Program-made: the position numbers and the translations under genes
Notes under the pieces: generated by a model
The model's database searches: none
What the model was told of the DNA's origin: nothing
What the model saw: only the letters and a program-made list of their open reading frames with translations
Source: Hydractinia symbiolongicarpus
Lineage: Eukaryota > Cnidaria > Hydrozoa > Anthoathecata > Hydractiniidae
Direction of reading: 5' to 3'
Assembly (NCBI RefSeq): GCF_029227915.1
Contig: NC_079886.1
Coordinates: 6,324,001 to 6,388,000 of the forward strand
Length of the DNA stretch: 64,000 nucleotides
In this document: one piece after another, positions 1-12,456 of the stretch
How the letters are laid out: the number at the start of each line of letters is the position of its first letter
Position numbering within the stretch: position 1 is the first letter of the stretch

Positions 1-959
1 CTAAATAAATTCATGTGTTTCATTTTGTTCTCTCGATAAACGTACACAAAAATCTTAACTAATGAAGAGTCTTACAAAAATGTAGATTAATTCTGTTGAT
101 GATAAACAAACAGCCAAAATGTGGAAAAATAGTCATTAAATGTTGACTTAATAAAGTCATCTTGAAGAGTGTTTGAGATAGAAAAAGATAAATTAGCGAA
201 AATTTCAGATATTTGTTTTTCTTTGTTAAAAAATTGTGATCATGTAGAATGGTTGGGTGGCAAAGAGAATCCTTTCTTTGTACACTGTATGATTTGTGTC
301 ATTTTAACTGGTTTAGATTTAGTCCTACCAGCTAGTCTACGATGTTCTGGCACATATACAACCTCAACGCATACTCTATAAAGTCATGTTGTTCGACATG
401 TTTAGCATACTATAAATGCGTGTTAGTATGCGAATTCTTGCCTTAAGGCGCTTTCACACGGACAAATCGTAAATACATTCTTTTCTATCTACTTTGCCTC
501 GGGACACTCACTAACTTCCACACAGCGCTCACTAAAAGACAGTATAAAAATTCTATCTTATCTAGCAATCCTATTTTAGGTGAAATATCTTTAGTTTCTA
601 TAGGTAATAGCCAACCAAGACTGGGGCGGCGCCACTAGGGGGGCTGAGGGGACATCAGACCCCCCACTTTTTTCCTAAGTAATAGTTTTTTATTTTCTGC
701 CAATAAGTGTCTCTATCCACTGCATGAAAATTGATGTTATCTAACCAGCGAATCTGCAAGCTATCTCACTAAATGCGATTTTTTATGTGTCGCAGTTGCC
801 GCAGTGCCGCAGTTGAAAGAAGAGAAAAACAAAGCCTTTCTGAAGTTCAAGGTATAGCCGCTTTACGTGTTTTTAAGGACTCTAAAAATGCGTTGGCTTA
901 AAGGGTCTTCGCTCCTACAACCAGCTGTTCAGCCAACTTGCTTCGCTTGTTTAATTTAT

Positions 960-1033
960 CTAAAATCCCAAAATCTACTACAATGCCTAAGTCCCCCCCC
1001 CCCCCCCCCCCCCTTCGTAATTGTGGCGCGCTC
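960..1033. repeat. Dispersed repeat copy with a 21-C homopolymer
   Basis: This segment contains the words CCCAAAATCT, ATGCCTAAG and TTGTGGCGCGC. They recur in the same order at 18374-18441 (CTCAAAATCT, ATGCCTAAG, TTGTGGCGCCGC). A third, inverted, more decayed copy with GGCGCCACTAG is visible at 622-662. Here the middle is replaced by 21 consecutive C residues (993-1013), where the copy at 18 kb reads CCACCCACTTT. The family is not recognised; the copies are probably fragments of an old transposable element. The length of the C run in an assembly is prone to error. Confidence 0.5.
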
Positions 1034-4000
1034 CTGTAAGAAGGTCTTGCTAATAAGTTTCTAGCAAATACTTGAATAAGGCGTCTTGTGATTCCTTTCT
1101 TGTTTTGTTATATATTATATTAAATTTACACTTGAGACCGGCTGGGAAGTTAAAATGCGCCTGAAATGACCTGATTAATCCATTGATATCGCCATAATTT
1201 GTTTATAGCTACCACAATTTCAACGTGATTGATATTAAGTAATAAGCGTATTATTTAACCCCACTGCAGACTTTTCATAAAAGAAGTGATCCTTTTATCA
1301 ACCTATCCTTATGCTTTTAACAGCCCAGGGAAATTCTTTACCTCTTACTCTAATCACCGGTTCAGTATAGTTACTTGACAACGCGTATTTTTACAGTAAT
1401 GAGATGTTTGTAATCGTACGTGGTCATCGACCAATGTTTATTCATAAATCAAATTAATTACGAGCTAATCTTTATGCTAATTGTTTAGTATCAATCCTAT
1501 CTAATATAGCTAAAGCGTACTTGATTGTGTTTGCTTGTTTGAATATCCTTATAGTTTTGCTTTTTAGTATTTTCTATTATGATACATTATATGGAAAAAA
1601 AATTTTTTACACCATAAACCGCAAATAAATGTGTAATACTGGTTGCTGAGAAATACGTATGTTTATTTATCTCTGTTTCCAGTAATTCCGGTTTCGGTAC
1701 TTACAATTTTCTGGGTTTGTAGAAAACGCCCATATGGACTAAAAACTAACTTTGGCGGATGCGGTAATAATTATTGCAGTTCTTTTTATGTAATTTATTA
1801 AAGCTGCAGCTCTTTATATCCTTCCTTGTGTTATAATACATGTAAGATAAGGAATTGCAAGACTATTGATGATTTGCAAAACTTTCAATGACAACTTGGT
1901 AGATTATTATTAGATAAGTAGATTATTTAAATAATACTTGTAAAATTCTTACGTGATTTTGTTTTAATGTTTTTTTAAATATGCACTTTATGAGATTCTC
2001 AATTACCATAGTTCAATCTAGCAGTTTCTCGTGTTTATGTCTAAAGTTTGATAAAAGTTAGGGTTAGGTCTAGTGAGAGATTCTGATAACCTAAATATTT
2101 TTATCACCTTGCAGAAGTACTTATAAAGGGAAATGGTGTTAAAAATACAAGTTGTTTGTGGCGTGTTTTTAGCATAAGTTAATTATATCTACCCAATTTT
2201 AGAATACAGTCAAATGCGTAGCTGCCTGATTTTATTTAACATTAGGAAGATTATCTGAATTTTTGTTGCAGTCAGTGTGAATACTTTTTAGTTAGGTAGC
2301 CATATAACCCAAGATGCACGTTACTACAAATCAGATTATCGAATGTAACACATGAAAAACAATAATGTTGGCTAGCTAGAACATAAACGCTCATACCGAT
2401 CTGGGAAAGTCTTTAGTCAACAGATCAGCTTCAAAGCAGCTGAACAATGTCCTTTTGTAACCAAAATCAGTTTGTTTACGATTTATACATACTCTGTGTA
2501 CCACATTATCGCAGCATATTTACTCTTGCTTGCTACTCTTACAACTAAATTAAAACAGCATATTAGAGTGCAAGTAGTCTAAAGAAAAAAAAAGGACAAC
2601 GTTGTATGGCAGTGACAAGCATAGAGGTTTTCCCTCGAAACATCCATGCATTCTATTCTTAACATCAGTCCCCCACCCAATTATTCCAACCTATATCCTT
2701 CTTGCATTGATTAAACGGATACTTTTTATTGTCCAGTTGTTCAAATGCATCAGTATCCTCAATGTCTTAAACTAAGTGCATAATTTGATTTTTGTAGAAT
2801 AAATGTGAATTCAATGTTGTTAAATTAGAAAACGTTTTATAAAAGAGAATAAAATTGGTCCTTTTATAGCTCTCTTTAAACCTCTTTGGTTTATATAAAT
2901 ACTTTCGGGAAAAAGTAAGTTAGCTCCAATGAATAAACAGTCCCTAACAAATGAAAAGTTTTAACAGTCAATACTGTTTTCGTAACACCAAGCTCGTTAG
3001 AACTTCCGTTTTTGATATAAAAAGATTTAGTTAATCATTCTATGTCCGTATTTTTTATAATGCAATTAGCTACAATAAGCAAAAATACAAGAAGCCTTTA
3101 TGACCATATAAAAGATCATTAAACTCTTTCAGAGGACAAGAACCATCTATTAGAGGATATATTTCATCAGCCAAACGATCAATTTGAACTTGGGAAGTTC
3201 ATGATTGAGCAAAAAATGTCGGCAAAAAATATTAGACATGTGCAAATAACGTCTTATTTTTTTATTACAAATACTTTGTCCAACATCTTGGGACGAAAAA
3301 TTTTGGCAAATAATATATGTGGCGCTTCAAAAGATACGCTAATTAAACCTTGTAAAAATTTGAAATAATCAAAACCTTCTAGACCTGAAAACTTGTTTAC
3401 CAAAATTGAGTACTTTTTATTGCTGTTAAATTTTCTTACACCAGCACAGTCAACATAAAACTACAAGATTTTTTTGTTTTTGGAAAGACTCGAGCGTCAG
3501 TACCATATTTTGGGATATCTTATCAAACCACATACCTGAAATAAATCAAATCACAAAAGAAAAATTGAGAAAGAAAAAAATACTTTGGGGAATTTTGAGG
3601 CTCAAAGTTTTCTTTTTAACAATATATATATAGTATAAAATTTTTGTGCTCACGTTATGTCGTCATTTGAACAAACTCATCTATTCACACATTTATCGCA
3701 ACATGCAAAATAAAGTCCTACTTTCTGGACGAGAAAACTGTATAAAGCGAACTTTCAAGGATAATCGAAATTTGCTACCATGGTGATAAACATAGCTAAT
3801 TTCCGTAAACAACTTCTTTATGTAGCATATATCAGCATTCTTGTGGTTAACCATTTATTTTATTAGATATAATAATGGAAAAAGTAACTTTAATAAAAGT
3901 GAAAAAAATGATTTTGTGGTCACGACTAAGCATTTAAAGTATTTTATCTATGTTTACTATCACGACATCCTGACAAATTATGACAAACTTGTTTTCCCTA

Positions 4001-4151
4001 ATATGTACAATGACAACAGTGCCTATTTTCAGTGTCTTGACACCTAAAGTATTTTCAATGATTCAGTATATAAAGCATAATTAGTGATTTGACAAGATAA
4101 AGGGGACTGTAATACTATTAAAACTAAAATTTTCGAGTTCGCTTAGCATGT

Positions 4152-4274
4152 GTTACCTACCGTGGCATGTATCTGCCATTTTGAAATTTGACAGTTAGCT
4201 ACACTAAGTTACCGTATCAAGTATGAAGATATAAGTATACCTCAAAATGGCAGATACATGCCGCGGGAGTTACC
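4152..4274. repeat. Inverted repeat, about 30-bp arms
   Basis: The arm 4152-4182 and the arm 4244-4273 are reverse complements over about 30 bases with a few mismatches. Both share the core GGCATGTATCTGCCATTTT or its complement. The loop is about 60 bases. The structure would fold into a hairpin and fits a small foldback or MITE remnant. No coding potential is seen inside. Confidence 0.6.
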
Positions 4275-6765
4275 ATTGTTTATTAAAACAGTGTTATAGT
4301 TGTTTCGCTTCGTTTTGTTTGTAAGAGGTGTTGGCGAAAAAGTGGCTTGAGACGGACCAAAATTGACGCATGATTTGAAAACCGAAGGTTTCTTTAGAAA
4401 TATTAAGGTTGTATGGCTGAAATATTGGGACCATTTGCAAAGACTCATTAGCAATCGTGTCGCAAAAGGATGTTTTATAGCTTGTAAACTAATCTATCTG
4501 CAATTATCAATGCAAATTTGTTGAAGAAAAAAGATTTTTATAGTAAAAAGTAACGGTAACAGTTCTCGTCTTCAGTGCGTTGGAATATATACATTATATA
4601 TGTATAAATTTTTAAGTAGTATTTCTTAGTATTTCTAAGTGTTAGTTAACTCAAGGAAAAGTATTTGCCGAAAAGCCCTTTGTAGTTTTCAATAAACGTC
4701 TTATTTTGTAATAGCGCGAAGCTCCTACTTCCCATAAAGGTTCTTTGACCTTTTACGAGAAGTTGCTCCAAAAAATGAAAGTAGTAAACTGTTTTAGCTG
4801 CACGGAATATATTGTTTGAAAGAAAACATCCTTGAAACGGTGTATCGTTATTAGTGCGGCAACAGATTTGCGAAAAACAAACTTTTTATTGAAATCGATT
4901 CAATTCTACAACTTTTACATGAACTTATTTCGGATATAAGGATAATGCTGGGTTACGATAGGCTGTATCTCGCAGTTTTATTTGAACCACTGTTACGGGA
5001 AAGCTTTAATAATTAAAGTTTTAATGAATTAACAGATCTATGACATAAACTATACTCCTCACCAACCGGATGTGTGAAACGAATTACTTGTACTTAAGTG
5101 CTCAACGTAGCGTTTAACGCCGCGCCACGCGTTAAATATAAAAGCCGAATCGCGGCATTGTAATGGGGATGCGCGATATATAAACGTTCGTGATATGTAC
5201 GAAATATGTACAACAATCAGATGACCAGATTATGTTTAACAGGAAAACCCGAGGCTAACGACAAAAAATCGTAGAAAAAATTATTGAAACAATCATTTTT
5301 CAAACATGGAGTAAAGGGTCAAATAGCCAACACTGAGCAACTGTTGGACGACAGAGTAATCGCACAAGTAAGTTAGAGAGACAACGTTTAAAGTTTGCTT
5401 GTGGCATTTCATATCGCGTCAAACAAAAAGATGACCGACGTAGGGGCCCACAAAGGTTCCGAAATGCTTGACGTTAGAAGCATTTAGCATAAATGAGCAT
5501 AGATTTAACTAAATAACTAAGATCGTCCACATGTTTAAAACACGCGAATGTAAGATGGAAATAGCCTATGCCACCACTTGTGTTTTTAGTAAGAACACAA
5601 TTTTAGAATTTCATTTTAGACTTGTTTATAAATTTTCTCCCAAAGTAACTCTAGACTTAATGTGTTTAGATAACTATATTATGTGCTTTTTGTTGCTGAT
5701 GCAGCTTTATGATCATTGCGCCAATATGAAGACTATTTCGCAGTCATTGTAGATGAGAAAAGAAACGATCGTAAAGCAAAAAAAATCACCGGTTCCTTAA
5801 AAGGGAATTTTAAGAGAACTTCTATCCTGGACCGTTCTGATATTATTTTGATATAATTCAAACTCGGGTTGTTCTTAGTTTAAAAGCGCGTGATGGTAAA
5901 TGTAATTAAATACTAACAAAAAATGTTTTAGTGTGAATGATACGATGGTCCTAAATGGTCATTGCTGCACAGTACTTCACGGTGTCTTGCAAAAAAAGAT
6001 TACACATATATTTCTTAATTTTTTTTTTTCTGTTTTTGTTTATACATATTTTTTTTGTAAAAAATCGAATAGACAGTACGTACCTTAACATACCTAGTGA
6101 CTAGCTATCTAAAACCAGTCTATCACAACAATAAATTAAATAGTCCTTTTTGGATAATTCAATACATACTTACAATATTTTTCTATTTCTTTATCATCTT
6201 TTCAAAACTCCAAATTTCTCAATTCCCTTCATACCTCTGTGCATACATAAAGTAAAAGATTATATGTACATTACTAGCTATTAAAGTAAAACACAGTAAC
6301 GTGTGTTCGTAATATTTAATATTGTAGTTTGGGACACGCTAACATAAAGCATCTAAAATTTTAGGTTGTTTTCAACGATTTTTTGTCTAAATACACAACA
6401 CAACACAACACAAACATAGTACATGAAATAAAAGAAGCTTACTGCTTGTCTTCAATCCTCAGCATAAATTTTGAAATTTTCCTACGTCGTTGTTTTCTTG
6501 TCTGTTCAGAAATTAAAATCTACAATACTCTTTTTAATTAAAACAAATTTGATCTCAATAGACAATGTTTTAGCGCGCAAAATATTTAACACATTGCTCA
6601 CGCCAAAAATTTTCGCGCTTAATTTTTACAAATGAGATATTTGATTATTATGTTAATTGCAAGGGCATCGTGTTACTGGTAGCGCATTTATTTTATTATT
6701 TCCATTTATCCAATTTTCCCTCCTTTTTGTATTTCTAATATTGCAGCGCATTTTCTAACAAATAT

Positions 6766-7966
6766 GATAACAGAATCGGTATATTACTAAATTATGGAAC
6801 TACCCAGTACCAGCCAGAATCTGCCAGAACCACTCAAAATAATCCAGAACCACCCGGAATCACCCAGTGCCACCCCGAATCACCCAGCCAATTTTAAGTG
6901 ACATGCGCAACCGCCCCGCTGGACTCGATGTTTCTGCTGCAAAACTTAAAAAAGTGAGAATGACGTACACCCAAAAAAAATATTTCGAGTTTAAATACAT
7001 GTGTGGCGGGGAAATTTAACCCTTTTTAAAATTTTTAGTCAAACACATATGTTGCACTGGACATTGTGTTTTCGATATTCAATTTTCTTGGAAGAAAAAA
7101 TCATCACTTTTAAATTTGTCCTTGCGAAAATTAATCCACGGAAACCAAATAAATCTTTCACAGCAAGATTTTTTGCGAAAATTATTTTCCCATTTAGTCA
7201 AAAACATCAAGTGTGAGGAGAGTATCACATCATTCTCCTTTTTTGGGTACTTTTACAGACTTGTACATAGGCAGTATAAAAATTGAGTATAAGCGTTGTT
7301 TTGCCCCTCTAGTAAATCAATCAGTTGCATAGCAATTTTAATGCTTTAATGAAAAAGTAATCCCTAATATTCCCGCCTTTCTAGTAAATCCGCCTTTTTT
7401 CTGTGGATGAGGCGCTAATATAGCGCAGCGGCAATTTTGTCGGTCTAACTCCTAGTCTCTTCTGACCTGCTCCTCTGTCATGATGGTTGCGCGAATTAAG
7501 GCTTAACACGTGTAACAAAATTATGGACTAATTAATTTATTAATTTGGTACCGTGTCAGGGACGCAATTTTATAACATGTCCTGCCGCTAAATTTTTGGG
7601 TAAATAACAATGCTGGACTTTTAACGGTTTTTGTAAAATGGAATAAAACGTAGCTATAATCGCGTAGGGTTGAGAAAGAAATAGGATTTTTATTTAGATG
7701 ATTTTATTTACATGCAAAACAATATAAACAATGTTAAAAGTCATTGTTCACACCCACAAGATTGGCAAAACACACGCACAAAAAATTTCACGGACTGGAT
7801 TGACCTTAATCGTAATACTAACATCAATAGTACTTAGTCTCAAGGCGTGCGTATTTTTGGTTTTGGTTCTGGCTGATTATAAGTGGTTTTGGCTGATTCT
7901 AGGTGGTTCTGGTTGATTCTGGGTAGTTCCATAGTTTAGTAATACCGTAACAGAATCAATTATTTT
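6766..7966. mobile_element. Inverted-repeat element with decamer-like internal repeats
   Basis: The left side (about 6779-6893) and the right side (about 7858-7950) are inverted copies of each other. Both contain TTACTAAA, then TATGGAACTACCCAG, then a run of short units of the type CCAGAACCAC and CCAGAATCAG. On the right these appear as complement, GTGGTTCTGG. More units of related type (GTGGTGGTTGCTGGGAA, twice) lie just outside at 8033-8070. The enclosed 1 kb has no recognisable transposase. It may be a non-autonomous DNA transposon whose ends carry subterminal minisatellite units. The exact boundaries and target duplication are not clear to me. Confidence 0.5.
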
Positions 7967-8142
7967 TAAATAATTTAAGGTTTTATGTATATCACTTATA
8001 TTATAAGCAGAAACTTTCCGTACTAGGAAGCCGTGGTGGTTGCTGGGAATTCGTGGTGGTTGCTGGGAAACGATATTCAAAATGTTAAATTTCTTTGGAA
8101 TTCAGACTTTCATCACTTTCTTTTTTATTCCGATTTATTACT

Positions 8143-8531
8143 AATACTTTAAGGTCAGAAACTCTCGCGTTTTTGGCCCTTTTTGAGAAAGTTTTTGCGT
8201 TTGGAAATTTCAAAACAGCAAAACGCAAAAGTTTTGCTCCGCGAAATCATAGCCAATTTCAAAAACGCGAAAGTTTTTCCACACGAAAAAATTTTTCTTT
8301 TTCAATCAAATTTAAAACCCCTCCTAAAATTTGTTGTTATAAAAAAAATCACTTTAAACAAAGCAAGAAAAATTAAAAATTAAAAAAAAAATTAAAAAAA
8401 AAAATTATTTTTTGCTTCTTCGATTCGCGGAAGTCTTTCTGCAAAATTTGTTCCAAAAACCGCGAAACGCAAAAACCTTTTTTTGATACGCGAAAGTTTC
8501 TGCCTACGAAAGTCTTTGCCCTTAAAGTATG
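8143..8531. mobile_element. MITE-like element with terminal inverted repeats
   Basis: The left end reads TACTTTAAGG followed by CAGAAACTCTCGCG. The right end, read on the minus strand, is TACTTTAAGG followed a little later by CAGAAACTTTCGCG. The interior is built from repeated GCGAAA, CGCGAAAG and TTTTTGCG words on both strands. The size is about 390 bp with no coding capacity. Related GCGAAAG fragments occur near 14125-14165. The target-site duplication could not be fixed. Confidence 0.5.
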
Positions 8532-10278
8532 CCGCATTGCTCCTAAAGAATTATTATGCTAGCCTGCAGATGTTCTGGCTTGCGAAAACGGTCTGTTTAT
8601 AAACAGGACGGCCGGATTATGCACGCATGGCCCGATTATGTTTTTTTGCCTTGATTATGTCGTAGTGACTATAGATTATAAACGCCGATATGATGGCTGG
8701 CCAGACAGGCTGTGATTGGCATTTTCTACCAACTCTTGGCATTTGCGAAAGAAAAAAACCCTCTTAACGCAATTTTTCTCTACAAGATAACACATCGTTG
8801 TGAGTACATTTTAACATAATATACTTTGAAGTAACTAAATCTCACGGAACTAGATTTTGCGGATGGGTGAGCTCATTTTTATTCGCAGAAACTGAATTCT
8901 GGGGATGACCTATTTGTTTTGCGGAAATTAAGTTTAATGAAAAGTTAATAATCTTACGAATTCTAAAATTAAGTTTCCACGAAATCTCGTTCCAATTGAG
9001 ATCAACAACAACTTCGGCATAAGAGCTATTTGCTTGTCAGAAATAGTGATGAATGATATTTGGTCGGCCCCTATTATGTTTGTCTTATACGTGCCAAATA
9101 ATATTTTTTAACTGAGATAAGCCGGCCTGCCCTGATTATGTTCCATGATTATGTATTTTCTTCCCAGTTTATAAACGGGGCAAGCTGCTGTCCATAATTC
9201 GGGCAGCGTTCATAACCCGGGCAGAACAAAGCTCCCCGAGACTTTCTGTTATGTAACAACTGAATGAAATTTATAAAAGATTTGTTTTAATAATACCAGC
9301 CTGACAAAATCCATCGCAACACTTTTGTCAACTGGAGTAGAAGATTTTTCTTGTTTTGGCAGTTACATGAAGTGATTTTATGGATTTATGTAGGCAAAAG
9401 TTTTCACTAGTAAAGGGGTAAACATATTTTTTTATAAAAAACACGCAAATACACAAGGCCTAATTTCTACACGCACTCAAAAAAACCTTTCATCGTATCA
9501 ATCTTGTTCCTAGGGAGTTCTAGACTTTTCTTTCCCGATTAAAAGCCTTGAGACAAGGTTGTCTACTTCAGTGATACAAAGTATGTATCAACGTTGCATC
9601 AGTGAGAGCAAAGTAATATACAAACAGTCTAGGAACATTGCAGACAGCGCGCATTTCTTTGCAAGTTGTGTGCTGTAAACAACTTCTAAAAGACCTCCTG
9701 CAATTAAAAGGCGTCTTGAATTTTTATTTTTGTCACGCAGTTGAAATTATGGGAACTTTTTGTTGCTTTTGCTTAAGAAGGAAAGGTTAGATAACAGTGT
9801 GATTGTCAAAAGAGAATGCAATGCTGGTGGATAAAACACTAACTAATGAGCCTTTTTCATATTAAACAAGTGGCTCTAAAGTGTTAATGGGGGGTTTGAA
9901 AGGGGGAAGGAGTGATAAATTGCCCGCAGCTAACTTGACCTGAACCTTACATGCTCATAAGTTGAAAAGTTTCTGATGGAGCAACTCAAAAAAAGCGCGT
10001 CAAAACATTTCGGAATAAGATGACATTCACCAGAAAGGCCGGTCTTTCATACAGTGCTGACGATAAAAAAAAAATTAACATTTTTAGCAGATAGAACAAC
10101 TACATAAATCTGTTCTCTAATGACTTTCAATGAATTTTTTCTCTTTTTTTTGTGAAGAAAAAACACCCTTTGACAGATCTGGAAAATTGTAAATCACTCA
10201 GGTTAAACAGAGCTGACCAACCAACTTTCTAAATTGTTCCTTCGCGAGATATAAATTATTTAGTCAATAAAATTATTT

Positions 10279-11486
10279 TTATGAAATAACGCATTGGATT
10301 TTTTTCTTTTTCTTCTTTTTTTTCTTCTTCTTATTGTTTGTTTTAGCGCCTGGCTTATTCTCCTCTTTATTTCTTGACTGGATAATTTTAATCAAATCGT
10401 GAAACGCTTTATCAACATTTTCCTTGGTTTTCGCAGATGTTTCTAAATACGGGATATTCCATTCACTAGCTCTTGCTTCACCATCTTCTTTAGACACTTG
10501 ACGTTTATCTGGTAAATCTACTTTATTCGCTACAAGTATGAATGGTATATTTTCCTTTGTTTGACCTTTAACACGTAAGATATGTTCGCGAAAGTCAGTA
10601 GCATTTGCAAATGATTCTGGTTCACATACGCTATATACACATAAAAATCCTTCCCCACTCCGAACATAGTTGTCTCTTATAGCAGCATAATCTTCTTGTC
10701 CAGCAGTATCCAAAATATCCACATGAATCTCATCTCCCTCAACAATAACTTTCTTTTTGTAACAATCCACTTTAGTTGGTCTGTATTCTTCATCAAACTA
10801 AAATGAATATAGAAATGATTTTTTAAGGCTAAGGTTTTGGCGAAATTTAAAGAACATATTAAGACATATTAAAGAAAGAAACATGTTGACTCTTTATAAT
10901 TGCTTCAAAGCTATTTTAAGCTAGCGAATGTGGTAGCTAAATGAACATTCAACAAAATCAATTTTTAACACTTCTCTAAATCATTCTTATTTTTTCTTAA
11001 ACTTCAACAGTCCTGTGTTTTCTATTGGCACTATCTTATTCTGGTATACAACAGCTTGTTACATTTGGCCATTACAATAGTCGGACTGATTCTTGGATAT
11101 CTAGCACACTTTCGTAGCTAACTCGGAAGTAACAAGTTTATATTTTTGTGTAAAACCTCATTGTACGAGAATAAACGTAGCATGTAATATTAAAAATCTA
11201 GTGTTAATCGAAGGCCTAGTTTCATGGAAGTAACACATTCATTCGTTTTTATACAACATTTTAACAAAGAGCATGACTTTGTTTACAAAACGTGCAATGA
11301 ATAACAAAAAAATTAATTAGACGTATATATAAAAACAAATACTTGCCAACAGTCGCTTAAAAATACTAAAAACAATTCTGTTACCTCGTCATACATAAAC
11401 TGTGAAGTGAGTGATGACTTTCCAACGCCACCACTTCCCAACATCACTATCTTATGTTCCTTCATTAGACTATCCAGTGGAGCCAT
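10279..11486 (-). CDS. Ral-type small GTPase, diverged paralog (2 exons)
   Basis: Exon 1 is 11385-11486 and exon 2 is 10279-10797, joined by a phase-0 GT-AG intron of 587 bp. The product is 206 residues, the usual Ral length. Visible Ras-superfamily motifs are the P-loop GSGGVGKS (residues 17-24), switch II DTAGQE (64-69), NKVD and TSAK. The C-terminus is a run of 11 lysines followed by the CaaX box CVIS, so it is probably prenylated and membrane-bound. Ral family members couple to exocyst and RalBP1 effectors and are activated by RalGEFs. The effector loop here is [12 protein letters not shown] instead of the usual [12 protein letters not shown], a charge reversal at the Glu before Pro, and switch II has NYVRSGEG instead of NYFRSGEG. 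The final Ser favours farnesylation, whereas the tandem paralog at 14709-17977 ends in Leu. It is likely a tandem duplicate that has changed effector specificity (inference). Confidence 0.9.
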
Positions 11487-12456
11487 TATAACGAAAAAAA
11501 GAAAATGACCATTAACTTTGATCTAAGAGTGTTCTCAAAATCCTACTAGTTCCAACAACTATTTTATAAAACTAAAAGTTTTTATTAGGTTTCTTCGATT
11601 GTTGATGGGATATACATTTCTTCGATTGTCATTGTTTACAATATTTTTGTCAATACAAGCTCTACATTCTTTTACGATGATCAAATCCCAATTTTCATAA
11701 TTGTAATGATACGTCGTGTTCTAACTCTCTGACCTAAGCAAAACACTCTCTGACTTAAGCAAAAAATAAAATAAGTTTCGCTCTCCATGGCATTCAAAGT
11801 AATAATCATAGTAAAGGAATTCAAGAAATTGGAACAGTAAGTAGTGTTTACGTAGTAATATTATCCACGGCTTCTTAACAAAACGTCACATGTATTTCAC
11901 GAAAATTATGTGGGAAATTACCTACTACAAGAAAACGTTAATCGTATCCCATTCCTTGTAAATTTTTAAACATGTTTATTTAACCGTTAGTATCTACGGA
12001 TTTCACAGAAATACGCAATAAAAATAAAAGCTCCCTCAAGTGCTCCCACAAATATGCTTAGTTGTAATGAGGAAAATAATTTTTAAGTAATTGATTCATG
12101 GCGATTTTAGGCCGGTGTAGAAAATTCACGAAAATTTATTCTCAAGGTAGCTTTAACCTGCACATTGACCTAAAATTGTAGGAAATAGAGTTGAGCACAC
12201 TGGGACATCTAATTTTGCGAATTAATCCTGTAAAAAATGCTTGGCCAAAACTCAGAAAACTCGCTAAATTTTGTCTCACCAATGTCCATTATGTCCATTT
12301 TTTACAAGCACCGAATTACTAGAGCTATAAGTCTGAGATTTGGGTCAATATTTAACTGGTTGGACTAAAATTTTGGCAACTTAAGCAAGAAAAATTAACA
12401 CAGTGAATATATATCTTACTGAATAATTTTTGTGGACTTTTTTGTAATACGGCTTT
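11487..12456. other. Upstream flank of the diverged Ral gene
   Basis: This 970-bp interval lies between the start codon of the diverged Ral gene and the 3' end of the THAP gene. Both genes read on the minus strand, so it should hold the promoter and any 5' untranslated exon of the Ral gene. I see no clear TATA box or additional coding exon. Confidence 0.4.

Larger units (their letters stand above)
1..10278. other. Gene-poor AT-rich intergenic region
   Basis: No reading frame here resembles a known family, and the open frames are all under about 95 codons with unremarkable composition. What can be seen is dispersed repeats around 622-662 and 960-1033, a hairpin-forming inverted repeat at 4152-4274, an inverted-repeat element at about 6779-7955, and a MITE-like element at about 8143-8531. 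From about 8590 to 9225 a further repeat-like stretch carries many GATTATG motifs and two copies of GTTTATAAAC. The segment 5105-5165 is locally GC-richer and contains an ATATAAAAG box, but no gene follows that I can support. Regulatory DNA for the Ral gene at 10279-11486 would not be expected here, because that gene reads leftwards and ends at 10279. Confidence 0.6.

Noticed and set aside
5105-5165. Promoter candidate with ATATAAAAG in a GC-richer patch
   Set aside because: No transcript unit or coding exon could be found downstream on either strand.
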